64,000 nt of DNA, taken from contig JAFVDF010000005.1 in NCBI GenBank assembly GCA_017478625.1, positions 124,001 to 188,000 of the forward strand, read 5' to 3'. A program made the position numbers and the translations under genes. The notes under the pieces are model-generated. The model saw nothing but the letters and a program-made list of their open reading frames with translations, made no database searches and had not been told where the DNA came from. Of this stretch, positions 34,018-41,872 are shown one piece after another (the first letter of the stretch is position 1; the number at the start of each line of letters is the position of its first letter). This stretch comes from Alloprevotella sp. (lineage in GTDB: Bacteria > Bacteroidota > Bacteroidia > Bacteroidales > Bacteroidaceae).

Positions 34018-35997
34018 ATGTCTGAAAAAACGCAATTGCCCGAAAACGCTTTTCGCGAATTACAGCCTGGAGAAGAATACACTCCACTGATGGAAGACGG
34101 GAAACGCTACAAAGAACTGACCTCCTGGTCGCTCATCTTAGGTCTTTTAATGGCTGTCATATTTTCTGCAGCCTGTGCCTACTTGGGTCTTAAAATAGGC
34201 CAAGTCTTTGAAGCCGCCATCCCTATAACGATTATCGCCGTAGGCGTAGCAGGAGCTACAAATCGCAAAGATCCACTTGGAGAGAACGTTATCATCCAAA
34301 GTATCGGTGCTTGTTCCGGTATGATTGTGGCTGGTGCCATCTTCACACTCCCTGCGCTCTACATATTGCAGGCTAAATTTGGCGAAGAAATCACTATAAA
34401 CTTTCTGGAAATCTTTACGGCCACCGTATTGGGCGGAATTTTAGGCATATTATTCCTTATCCCGTTCAGAAAGTATTTTGTAAAGGATATGCATGGTAAA
34501 TATCCATTCCCTGAAGCTACGGCTTCCACCCAAGTGCTTATTTCTGGACAGGGAGGCGGTAGTCAGGTAAAACCGCTACTCGTAGCAGGTTTGATTGGAG
34601 GACTATATGATTTTGCTGTAGCTACGTTCGGTGCTTGGAACGAACTGTTTACTTCGCGCGTTTGTGCTTTGGGGGCCACTGTGGCAGATAAGGCAAAATT
34701 TGTTTTCAAGATCAACACAGGAGCCGCCCTATTGGGTATGGGCTACATCATTGGCTTAAAATATGCCGCTATAATCTGCTTTGGCTCTATCCTTATGTGG
34801 TGGATTATTGTGCCAGGTATTGCACTCTTATTTCCCGAGCTTCCCGTTCAGGATGGTATCTTGTCTGCCGTTGCAAGTCCGGAACAGATTTTCTTCCAAG
34901 CCAAAAACATCGGTATTGGCGCTATTGCCATGGCCGGTATCATAGGCATATACAACAGCAGAAAAGTTATTCTGAGCTCTTTTTCCTTGATGGGGAAAAT
35001 TTTCAAGAAGTCATCAGACGACACAACGGCAGTGCCACGCACCCAGCGCGACTTATCTATGAAAATCATAGGCATTGGCACCATCATTACTATTGTGCTG
35101 ACATTCCTCTTCTTCTATTTTGATGTAATGAAAGGTAATTTACTCCATGCCATAGTAGCCATACTTATTGTGGCCGTCATTGCCTTCCTTTTCACTACCG
35201 TTGCCGCCAATGCGATAGCCATAGTCGGTTCAAATCCCGTAAGTGGCATGACATTAATGACGCTAATCCTGGCGTGTGTTATTATGGTCGGTGTAGGCCT
35301 TAAAGGAACAGGAGGAATGGTGGCTGCGCTCATTATGGGTGGCGTGGTCTGCACAGCGCTATCTACCGCCGGCAGTTTTATTACAGACTTGAAAATAGGC
35401 TATTGGCTGGGCTCCACACCCAAAATACAGGAAACGTATAAATTTCTCGGCGTTCTGGTTTGCGCGGCTACGGTCGGAGGCGTCATTATGATACTCAACA
35501 AGGCTTACGGCTTTGCCGATCCAAATGTTATGGCTGCTCCACAGGCCCGCGCAATGGCTGCCGTAATTGAGCCACTTATGAACGGCGGCAATGCTCCTTG
35601 GCTTCTCTACGGAATCGGTGCTTTAATCGCTCTCGTCATCAACTTCTGTGGCATCTCATCCCTGGCCTTTGCTCTCGGAATGTTTATCCCGCTTCAACTT
35701 AACCTGCCCCTGCTCGTAGGTGGAACCGTCAATTGGTTTGTCAGCTCCCGCTCAAAGGATGAAAGCACAAACAAAGCACGCAATGAGCGGGGTACCTTGC
35801 TCGCTTCGGGCTTTATCGCAGGCGGTGCGCTTATGGGAGTGGTCAGCGCGGCTATCCAATTCTTCGGTGTGCACCTCCAATCAGCAGACTGGCTCCAGCA
35901 CCGGGGCAGCCAGTTGCTCTCATTGTGCGCTTACGCCCTGTTAATTACCTTCTTAATATGGGCTTCCCTGCGCGCAAAAGGTAATAAAGCGGAATAG
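34018..35997 (+). CDS. OPT-family oligopeptide transporter
   Basis: The product has 659 residues from the ATG at 34018 (MSEKTQLPENAFRELQPGEE). It has about 14-16 membrane helices, with the OPT-type core segments GLKIGQVFEAAIPITIIAVG, FPEATASTQVLISGQGGGSQVKP and NPVSGMTLMTLIL. Bacterial members of this family move peptides or metal chelates with protons across the inner membrane; the substrate is not predictable from the sequence. It follows nspC by 44 bp on the same strand. Confidence 0.9.
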   Translation: MSEKTQLPENAFRELQPGEEYTPLMEDGKRYKELTSWSLILGLLMAVIFSAACAYLGLKIGQVFEAAIPITIIAVGVAGATNRKDPLGENVIIQSIGACSGMIVAGAIFTLPALYILQAKFGEEITINFLEIFTATVLGGILGILFLIPFRKYFVKDMHGKYPFPEATASTQVLISGQGGGSQVKPLLVAGLIGGLYDFAVATFGAWNELFTSRVCALGATVADKAKFVFKINTGAALLGMGYIIGLKYAAIICFGSILMWWIIVPGIALLFPELPVQDGILSAVASPEQIFFQAKNIGIGAIAMAGIIGIYNSRKVILSSFSLMGKIFKKSSDDTTAVPRTQRDLSMKIIGIGTIITIVLTFLFFYFDVMKGNLLHAIVAILIVAVIAFLFTTVAANAIAIVGSNPVSGMTLMTLILACVIMVGVGLKGTGGMVAALIMGGVVCTALSTAGSFITDLKIGYWLGSTPKIQETYKFLGVLVCAATVGGVIMILNKAYGFADPNVMAAPQARAMAAVIEPLMNGGNAPWLLYGIGALIALVINFCGISSLAFALGMFIPLQLNLPLLVGGTVNWFVSSRSKDESTNKARNERGTLLASGFIAGGALMGVVSAAIQFFGVHLQSADWLQHRGSQLLSLCAYALLITFLIWASLRAKGNKAE

Positions 35998-36000
35998 GAT

Positions 36001-36031
36001 TTTGCACTTATCAAACAAAATTATACTTTTG
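36001..36031 (+). promoter_or_regulatory. promoter for rpsP
   Basis: TTTG (36001-36004), a 19-bp spacer and TACTTTTG (36024-36031), followed by C, form a consensus Bacteroidetes promoter. It starts two bases after the OPT gene stop and ends about 50 bp before the rpsP ATG. Confidence 0.82.
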
Positions 36032-36081
36032 CACCGCCGTTACGAGATAGCGGTTTATTCAAACTTTTAATTTATAAATAA

Positions 36082-36630
36082 ATGGCAACAAAAATCAGAC
36101 TTCAGCGTCGTGGTCACAAAGGCTATGCTTTCTACAGCATCGTAGTGGCTGACGCAAGAGCGCCACGTGATGGCAAATTCACTGAAAAGATTGGTACGTA
36201 CAACCCCAATACCAATCCTGCCACAGTAGATTTGAATTTTGAGCGTGCGCTTTATTGGATTGAGACAGGCGCACAGCCTACCGATCGAGTACGTAACATT
36301 CTTTCTTTCGAAGGCGTACTTCTTATGAAACACCTCCGTGGTGGTGTTCGCAAAGGTGCTTTCGATGAGGCTACCGCTCAAGCAAAATTTGAAGCTTGGA
36401 AGGCTGAAAAGACCAGCAAATTAGCAAAGAGAGTCAGCGAATTAGCTGCCAGCAAAAAAGCTGAGTTGAACGCACGCCTCGAAGCCGAGAAAAAAGTTAA
36501 CGAGAAGATTGCAGAAAAAGTTGCAGATAAGAAAGCTGCTGTGGCTGCCGCTCAGGCAGAAGCAGAAGCAGAAGCTGCCGCTGAGGAGAATGCTCCTGAA
36601 GCCGAAACTGAGGCTCCCGCAGAAGCATAA
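36082..36630 (+). CDS. rpsP: 30S ribosomal protein S16 with long C-terminal extension
   Basis: The product has 182 residues. Residues 1-85 are the S16 core ([40 protein letters not shown]). Residues 86-182 are an extension: a Lys/Ala/Glu-rich helix or coiled coil ([18 protein letters not shown]), then a low-complexity acidic Ala/Glu tail. E. coli S16 is only 82 residues; long tails on S16 are common in Bacteroidetes. The gene has its own promoter and terminator, apart from the rimM-trmD-rplS group with which it is linked in many other bacteria. Confidence 0.96.
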   Translation: MATKIRLQRRGHKGYAFYSIVVADARAPRDGKFTEKIGTYNPNTNPATVDLNFERALYWIETGAQPTDRVRNILSFEGVLLMKHLRGGVRKGAFDEATAQAKFEAWKAEKTSKLAKRVSELAASKKAELNARLEAEKKVNEKIAEKVADKKAAVAAAQAEAEAEAAAEENAPEAETEAPAEA

Positions 36631-36662
36631 ATCTCTCCTACCCTGCAACTGCAGTGAACTAG

Positions 36663-36690
36663 ACGGTCGTTACCTTAGGGTAGCGACCGT
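36663..36690 (+). terminator. terminator after rpsP
   Basis: ACGGTCGTTACC (36663-36674) pairs with GGTAGCGACCGT (36679-36690), one wobble, 4-nt loop, followed by TTTCTG. Confidence 0.85.
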
Positions 36691-36732
36691 TTCTGTTATG
36701 TAATCTCTTCCCCTCATAATACAACATTCCAT

Positions 36733-36787
36733 TTCACAGTGTGAAACGGGGAGTTCACAGTGTGAAATACGCAGTTCACACTGTGAA
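36733..36787. repeat. three 13-bp palindromes at 21-bp spacing (cluster B)
   Basis: TTCACAGTGTGAA starts at 36733 and 36754, and TTCACACTGTGAA, the same palindrome with the central base flipped, starts at 36775. The period is exactly 21 bp, as in cluster A at 10239. The cluster lies between two terminators of convergent genes, so it is outside any obvious promoter. Confidence 0.85.
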
Positions 36788-36813
36788 ATGCACAAACCGA
36801 TTATGGAAATATA

Positions 36814-36853
36814 AAATTCCCTTATACCACACATCCAGGGTATAAGGGAATTT
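36814..36853 (-). terminator. terminator after the MFS transporter gene
   Basis: AAATTCCCTTATACC (36814-36828) pairs perfectly over 15 bp with GGTATAAGGGAATTT (36839-36853). On the minus strand a TTTTATATTT tail follows. Confidence 0.85.
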
Positions 36854-36879
36854 CTATGGATGATTTATGTTTCGACTGG

Positions 36880-38157
36880 CTACTTCGTCGCAGACCTTTG
36901 TTCCTTAAAGAATATCGTAAACAGCACAAAGACAATGAGCGCGTAAGTAGCAAAGATGAGCCATACCGCGGACCAGTTGCCCACCTGGAACTTATCACTG
37001 CCAAATTGCTCCCACGTCGTGAAGTGATTCACTATAGCACCGGCAGCCATCATACCGAGAGAGGCTCCAAGACCGTTGGTCATTATCATAAACAGGCCCT
37101 GGGCACTGTTGCGGATATTGCCGTCGGTGTTCTGGTCTACGAATAGTGCACCTGAGATATTGAAGAAATCAAAGGCAAGGCCATAGACAATCATAGAGAG
37201 TATGAACATCCAGACACCCGGGCCCGGGTTACCAAATCCGAATAGTCCAAAGCGGAATATCCAGGCCGCCATGGCCATCATCATTACCCGCTTGATACCA
37301 TACCGCCTGAGGAAGAACGGTATCAGCAGGATGCAGCAGGCTTCGCTTATCTGAGACAACGAATAGAGTATGACGCTGTGTTGCACGCCAAAGGTTTCTT
37401 TGTACACCTCGTCCACAGCGAAACTGCTGATAAACGGAGTGGCGTAACTGTTAGTGATTTGTAGTGAAACACCTAGGAGCATGGAGAAGATAAAGAAGAT
37501 GGCCATGCGTTTCTGCTTGAAAAGTTTGAATGCGTCCAAGCCGAGAGCCTGCGCGATGGTCTTTTTACCTCCCTCCTTGTTGATAGGACACTTCGGCAAG
37601 GTCGGAGCATAGGCGGCAAGTATGAAGCCTAAGAATGCAGAAGAGTAAAATTGCTCATAGGTGGACTTAAAGCCCAACAAGTCTGTGGCCCACATACTAC
37701 AGATAAAGCCCACAGTGCCGAAAACACGGATAGGCGGAAAATCCTTTACGGTATCCATATTGGCCTGCGTCAAACCCGTAAATGCCACGGAGTTGCTAAG
37801 CGCAATCGTAGGCATAAAGAAGGCTACGCTAAGCGTATAGAGCGAGAATATCGTCACAAAATCCGGTTCCGGGGTTGTCATGCCATAATAGCCGGCGGAA
37901 GCCATAAACAATGCGGCCAAAAAGTGGCACAAGCCCAACAAACGCTCTGCCGGCACCCACTTGTCAGCCACGATACCCATCAAACCGGGCATAAAGATTG
38001 AGACAATGCCCTGTACGGCGTAGAACCAGAACGTATAGTCGCCCAAACCCACACTGCCAAGGTAGTTTCCCATTGATGTGAGGTAGGCCCCCCAAACTGC
38101 GAACTCGAGAAAATTCATTCCCACGAGTCGCGATTGTAAAAGAAACTTGTTATTCAT
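36880..38157 (-). CDS. nucleoside:H+ symporter-like MFS transporter
   Basis: The product has 425 residues and 12 membrane helices, from the ATG at 38157 (MNNKFLLQSRLVGMNFLEF); a longer frame upstream would run across the rsmE promoter. FLEFAVWGAYLTSMGNYL near the N-terminus and FPPIRVFGTVGF in the middle are features of the NupG/XapB nucleoside permease family. The length matches E. coli NupG (418). It imports nucleosides across the inner membrane; the preferred nucleoside is unknown. It is transcribed alone. Confidence 0.87.
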   Translation of the reverse strand: MNNKFLLQSRLVGMNFLEFAVWGAYLTSMGNYLGSVGLGDYTFWFYAVQGIVSIFMPGLMGIVADKWVPAERLLGLCHFLAALFMASAGYYGMTTPEPDFVTIFSLYTLSVAFFMPTIALSNSVAFTGLTQANMDTVKDFPPIRVFGTVGFICSMWATDLLGFKSTYEQFYSSAFLGFILAAYAPTLPKCPINKEGGKKTIAQALGLDAFKLFKQKRMAIFFIFSMLLGVSLQITNSYATPFISSFAVDEVYKETFGVQHSVILYSLSQISEACCILLIPFFLRRYGIKRVMMMAMAAWIFRFGLFGFGNPGPGVWMFILSMIVYGLAFDFFNISGALFVDQNTDGNIRNSAQGLFMIMTNGLGASLGMMAAGAIVNHFTTWEQFGSDKFQVGNWSAVWLIFATYALIVFVLFTIFFKEQRSATK

Positions 38158-38316
38158 AGTATGTATAGTTGATTTTCTCGACTGACTGAAGTAATGAGGT
38201 CGCACATAAGGAGTGCAGAGGGACCTCATTATGTCATTTTTGCATAGCAAAGGTAATTTAATTTCTTCAACGATGCAATTTCCCGAGATATTTCGGACTA
38301 AACAAGGCGGAAAAGT

Positions 38317-38324
38317 TAAATTTG
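38317..38324 (+). promoter_or_regulatory. -7 promoter element for rsmE
   Basis: TAAATTTG at 38317-38324 fully matches the -7 consensus; the -33 position holds only TTTC/TTCG (38291-38295). It decides the rsmE start, because ATGs upstream of it would precede the transcript. Confidence 0.5.
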
Positions 38325-38347
38325 TAGAATCAAACATTCTATCTATT

Positions 38348-39076
38348 GTGAAAGAACTCCATTTATTCTATGCGCCCGAAGCCACATCAAGTGGCATATT
38401 ACCTCCTGATGAAGCCATCCACGCCGTGCGTGTCCTGCGTATGAGAGAGGGCGACAGCATCCATCTGACAGACGGGGAAGGCCACTTCTTTACCGGGCAT
38501 ATCACACAATGCTCACAGAAGTCCTGCCAGTTTGAAATAGACACCTGTGAAACCGTACTGCCTCATTGGGACGGGAACATACAGATAGCCGTGGCCCCCA
38601 CAAAGAATATAGATCGCATGGAATGGTTCGCCGAAAAGGCGGTAGAGATAGGTTGCGACCGAATAACATTCCTGTCCTGCCAGAATTCAGAACGGCATGT
38701 GCTGAAAAGCGAGCGTATTGAAAAAATCGTCATCTCTGCCATGAAACAAAGCCACAAGGCTGTACTGCCCCAAGTGGACGGACTTTTAACCTTTCGAGAC
38801 TATGTAGCTGAGCCGTTTGATGGTGTGCGCTGTATAGCCCATTGCTATGCCGACAGCGATGTAGGTACTGCCAAGCGAAATCTATTTGATCTGGTAGAAA
38901 AAGGCCGTGCCGTACAAGTTTTAGTCGGTCCAGAAGGCGATTTCAGTTTGGAAGAGGTTCACACTGCCCTATCTGCCGGCTTTATCCCCGTAAGTCTTGG
39001 CGAAAGCCGACTGCGCACTGAGACGGCTGCCTTAGTGGCCACACATATTATGAACCTTAAAATGACTCTTTCCTAA
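38348..39076 (+). CDS. rsmE: 16S rRNA m3U1498 methyltransferase
   Basis: The product has 242 residues from the GTG at 38348 (VKELHLFYAPE), which gives the usual RsmE beginning and length and lies 24 bp after a -7 box. The N-terminal PUA-like domain is followed by a SPOUT methyltransferase domain with the knot motifs LVGPEGDFSLEEV and VSLGESRLRTETAALVA. It methylates N3 of U1498 in 16S rRNA. Upstream ATGs in frame would overlap the promoter and add a tail without family resemblance. The kinase-RapZ gene starts 14 bp downstream. Confidence 0.94.
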   Translation: MKELHLFYAPEATSSGILPPDEAIHAVRVLRMREGDSIHLTDGEGHFFTGHITQCSQKSCQFEIDTCETVLPHWDGNIQIAVAPTKNIDRMEWFAEKAVEIGCDRITFLSCQNSERHVLKSERIEKIVISAMKQSHKAVLPQVDGLLTFRDYVAEPFDGVRCIAHCYADSDVGTAKRNLFDLVEKGRAVQVLVGPEGDFSLEEVHTALSAGFIPVSLGESRLRTETAALVATHIMNLKMTLS

Positions 39077-39090
39077 GCCCGTAAACAGTT

Positions 39091-40578
39091 ATGAACGAAT
39101 CCCTGCAAATTCTATATAAGGAAACTTTCAGACAAGCCTTTGCCCATTGCACGCCACTTACTCCCAGTGGCAGCAACCGCCAGTATTTCCGCTTGGAACA
39201 TACTGATGGAAGAACCTGTATCGGAGTAGTCGGCACATCTAAGGCAGAAAATCATGCTTTCATCTATCTGACGCGCCATTTTGAGGCTCTTCATCTTCCA
39301 GTGCCTCATCTGATCGCCGTATCGGAGGATGAAATGACCTACTTGCAGGAAGATCTTGGCTCTTGCGGACTATTTGACGCGCTCCAAGACGGACGCAAAA
39401 CCGGCTACAAGCCAACAGATATAGAATTGCTCAAAGAAACGCTTCGCCTACTGCCACACTTCCAAGTGGAAGGTGGGGCGAATATTGACGAAACCCAACT
39501 CCTTCCGCCCACACGCTTTGACTTCCGAAGCATTTTGTTTGACCTCAATTATTTCAAATACTGCTTTTTGCGGACAACTGATGTGGTGTACGACGAAAAC
39601 CTCCTGCAAGACGATTTCGAACGATTTGCCACAGACTTAGCACATATTGCCACCGAAGGGGAACACAAGTATTTCCTCTATCGAGACTTCCAAGCACGCA
39701 ATGTGATGCTTCGCAATGGCAAGGAACCTTATTTCATCGATTATCAAAGCGGACGTATTGGCCCACTGCAATATGACGTAGCCTCCTTCCTGCTTCAAGT
39801 ATCTTCGAAATACCCTGCTCCACTCAAAGAGGAACTGCTGATCACCTACCTGGACGAACTCAGAACCTTGGACCTAACTGCGGCCGAGAAATTTAAGGCT
39901 TCGTTCAAACGATTCAGCCTTTTCCGTCTGTTACAAGTGCTAGGGGCCTACGGACTGCGCGGACGCTACGAACGAAAAAAGCATTTCTTGCACAGCATAC
40001 CCTTAGCCATTGATACGATTGGAGAATACTTGGACAGCAAAGAACTTATGGCCTATCCGCATTTAAGGGATACGTTAAAGAACCTGACTAATTCTGCTGA
40101 GTTTAAGTCACTTAAAACAGTTAAATCAAGCGGCCTGCTGACCAACAAACCCAAGGACCCCCCCCTTGAAGTAGAGGTATATAGTTTTAGCTTTAAGAAA
40201 GGAATCCCCACAGACCAGAGTGGCAACGGAGGCGGGTACGTGTTTGACTGTCGCTCTACACACAATCCAGGTAGATTCGAGCAATACAGAAAACAGACCG
40301 GTCTAGACCTTCCCGTTATAAACTTTCTTGAAGAAGACGGGGAGATACTGGAGTTTCTGGACCACATCTACCCCATCGCTGACCATCACGTGGAGCGCTT
40401 CATAGAGCGCGGATTCAGCCATCTTATGTTCTGCTTTGGTTGCACAGGCGGACAGCACCGCAGTGTATATTCGGCTCAACATCTGGCCAAACATATCCAT
40501 GCAAAGTTCGGCGTCTGTGTAAAACTTACCCATAGAGAAATTGGCATTACGCAGACTTTTGAAACCACAGGGCTTTAA
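39091..40578 (+). CDS. aminoglycoside-kinase-like domain fused to RapZ C-terminal domain
   Basis: The product has 495 residues. Residues about 1-340 form an APH/choline-kinase-like domain: TPLTPSGSNRQYFRL (nucleotide loop region), YLQEDLGSCGLFD, the catalytic loop YRDFQARNVML and the metal-binding FIDYQSGRIGPLQYDVASFL. Residues about 365-495 match the RapZ C-terminal domain: VEVYSFSFKKGIPTD, GGGYVFDCRSTHNPG, MFCFGCTGGQHRSVYSAQHL. In E. coli RapZ this domain senses GlcN6P and binds the small RNA GlmZ, but the usual Walker-type N-terminal kinase is here replaced by an APH-like one. The ligand is unknown. It is probably co-transcribed with rsmE. Confidence 0.88.
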   Translation: MNESLQILYKETFRQAFAHCTPLTPSGSNRQYFRLEHTDGRTCIGVVGTSKAENHAFIYLTRHFEALHLPVPHLIAVSEDEMTYLQEDLGSCGLFDALQDGRKTGYKPTDIELLKETLRLLPHFQVEGGANIDETQLLPPTRFDFRSILFDLNYFKYCFLRTTDVVYDENLLQDDFERFATDLAHIATEGEHKYFLYRDFQARNVMLRNGKEPYFIDYQSGRIGPLQYDVASFLLQVSSKYPAPLKEELLITYLDELRTLDLTAAEKFKASFKRFSLFRLLQVLGAYGLRGRYERKKHFLHSIPLAIDTIGEYLDSKELMAYPHLRDTLKNLTNSAEFKSLKTVKSSGLLTNKPKDPPLEVEVYSFSFKKGIPTDQSGNGGGYVFDCRSTHNPGRFEQYRKQTGLDLPVINFLEEDGEILEFLDHIYPIADHHVERFIERGFSHLMFCFGCTGGQHRSVYSAQHLAKHIHAKFGVCVKLTHREIGITQTFETTGL

Positions 40579-40633
40579 TAGTGAGCCGTTCATATATTTC
40601 TGCTACCAAACGCGCTATTACTCAAAACTTTTT

Positions 40634-40641
40634 TATATTTG
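40634..40641 (+). promoter_or_regulatory. -7 promoter element for mscL
   Basis: TATATTTG (40634-40641) followed by C fully matches the -7 consensus about 48 bp before the start codon; no clear -33 element is seen at 19-21 bp. Confidence 0.45.
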
Positions 40642-40688
40642 CAATCAAACAAACACAACCTAATTTCTAACTTTTCAATTTTACAATT

Positions 40689-41081
40689 ATGAGTTTCATT
40701 AAAGAATTCAAAGAATTCGCTATGCGTGGCAATGTCATGGATATGGCTGTCGGCGTAATCATTGGCGGTGCTTTCGGAAAAATCGTAACTTCTCTCGTGG
40801 ACGACGTAATTATGCCATTGATCGGCGTATGCACTGGCGGGGTTGACTTTGCTGGTCTGAAGGCTGAAGTAGGCGAAGCAAGTGTAGCCTATGGACAGTT
40901 CCTCCAGAACATTATTGACTTCCTCATCATCGCATTCTGCATTTTCCTGATGATTAAAGGAATGAACAAACTGAGTAAGAAGAACGAAGAACCCGCAGAA
41001 CCTGAAGCTCCAGCCGAGCCAGAACCCACGAAAGAAGAAGTTCTGTTGACGGAGATTCGCGACCTGCTGAAGAAAGACTAA
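40689..41081 (+). CDS. mscL: large-conductance mechanosensitive channel
   Basis: The 130-residue product has the normal size. The amphipathic N-terminal helix [15 protein letters not shown] is followed by TM1 ([20 protein letters not shown]), whose Ala/Gly-rich face forms the pore. TM2 lies near residues 75-98 ([20 protein letters not shown]) and a C-terminal helix ends with [11 protein letters not shown]. The homopentamer opens under membrane tension to release solutes on osmotic downshock. The gene is a single unit with a bidirectional terminator. Confidence 0.98.
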   Translation: MSFIKEFKEFAMRGNVMDMAVGVIIGGAFGKIVTSLVDDVIMPLIGVCTGGVDFAGLKAEVGEASVAYGQFLQNIIDFLIIAFCIFLMIKGMNKLSKKNEEPAEPEAPAEPEPTKEEVLLTEIRDLLKKD

Positions 41082-41114
41082 TATTCCTCAGGAACAACAG
41101 TCTATAATACAAAC

Positions 41115-41154
41115 AAAAATAACGCTTGCATCAGTCGGTGCAAGCGTTATTTTT
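41115..41154. terminator. bidirectional terminator between mscL and DUF4251 gene
   Basis: AAAAATAACGCTTGCA (41115-41130) pairs perfectly with TGCAAGCGTTATTTTT (41139-41154), giving T-runs on both strands. Confidence 0.92.
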
Positions 41155-41180
41155 AGATTTGCAATTACGCTATTTCGTAT

Positions 41181-41750
41181 TTACTTCTTACTTGGTTTTG
41201 GTAAATCAAGCAAACCACCATACGAAATGGCGTCACGGCGAACTGGCGTTACAGCAATATTGACTACACCATTGTTGTAAAGATCCACCTGTATGTTGTA
41301 GTTGTCTTCCTTATTGGAGACCGTCAAAAAGGCCGTATAATGATTCTGGTCAAGCTGTACGGTGCTGTAAGACTTCAATTTTTCATTAAAAGACATACCT
41401 TGGCTACCCGTATAGGACATATTCATTGCCGTGTCGCCAATATAGGGCATATCACAAAATACGGAGTCGCCCTTTACTTGGAAAGAGTAGCCGGGATCCA
41501 ACTTCCTTGCAGCAGTACGCAACGGAGTGGCCTGAACAATCTTAACCTTGAAATCCTTCGAATAGACTTTCTGACGAATTACGTCCATCATGGCAGCCTC
41601 ACGTTCAGCCTTAGTCTGTTTCTTATTCTTAGCCGGCTTGGCTGAAGCCTTACCCTGTTCTGTCTGCGTATCAGTTGTCTGAGCATACAGATTGGTGGAA
41701 ACAACTATACTTAGGCAAAAACCTATCAACAAAAACAACATTCTTTTCAT
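41181..41750 (-). CDS. exported DUF4251 protein
   Basis: The product has 189 residues with signal peptide MKRMLFLLIGFCLSIVVSTNLYA, then a Lys/Ala-rich linker with coiled-coil character (KQTKAEREAAMMDVIRQKVY). The beta-rich DUF4251 domain follows: PGYSFQVKGDSVFCDMPYIG, then SNKEDNYNIQVDLYNNGVVNI. DUF4251 is a Bacteroidetes-specific exported domain of unknown role. The assignment is from the motif pattern and length. It has a consensus promoter at 41810-41840 and shares a bidirectional terminator with mscL. Confidence 0.82.
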   Translation of the reverse strand: MKRMLFLLIGFCLSIVVSTNLYAQTTDTQTEQGKASAKPAKNKKQTKAEREAAMMDVIRQKVYSKDFKVKIVQATPLRTAARKLDPGYSFQVKGDSVFCDMPYIGDTAMNMSYTGSQGMSFNEKLKSYSTVQLDQNHYTAFLTVSNKEDNYNIQVDLYNNGVVNIAVTPVRRDAISYGGLLDLPKPSKK

Positions 41751-41809
41751 AACGCTGAAGTTTTATTAAGTTTATATTATTTTTACAACGAATTTGCTTA
41801 TTGGACTTT

Positions 41810-41840
41810 CAAATTTATAGGTAGTTTATTAATCAACAAA
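41810..41840 (-). promoter_or_regulatory. promoter for the DUF4251 gene
   Basis: On the minus strand TTTG (41837-41840), exactly 19 bp, then TAAATTTG (41810-41817): a full match to the Bacteroidetes consensus, about 60 bp upstream of the ATG. Confidence 0.72.
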
Positions 41841-41872
41841 ACTATTTTTTCAATTTTTCGCCATTCCATCCC

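Noticed and set aside
36733..36787. CRP-type operator
   Set aside because: CRP sites read TGTGA-N6-TCACA; here the arms are in the opposite order (TCACA-N-TGTGA) and the site is between convergent genes.
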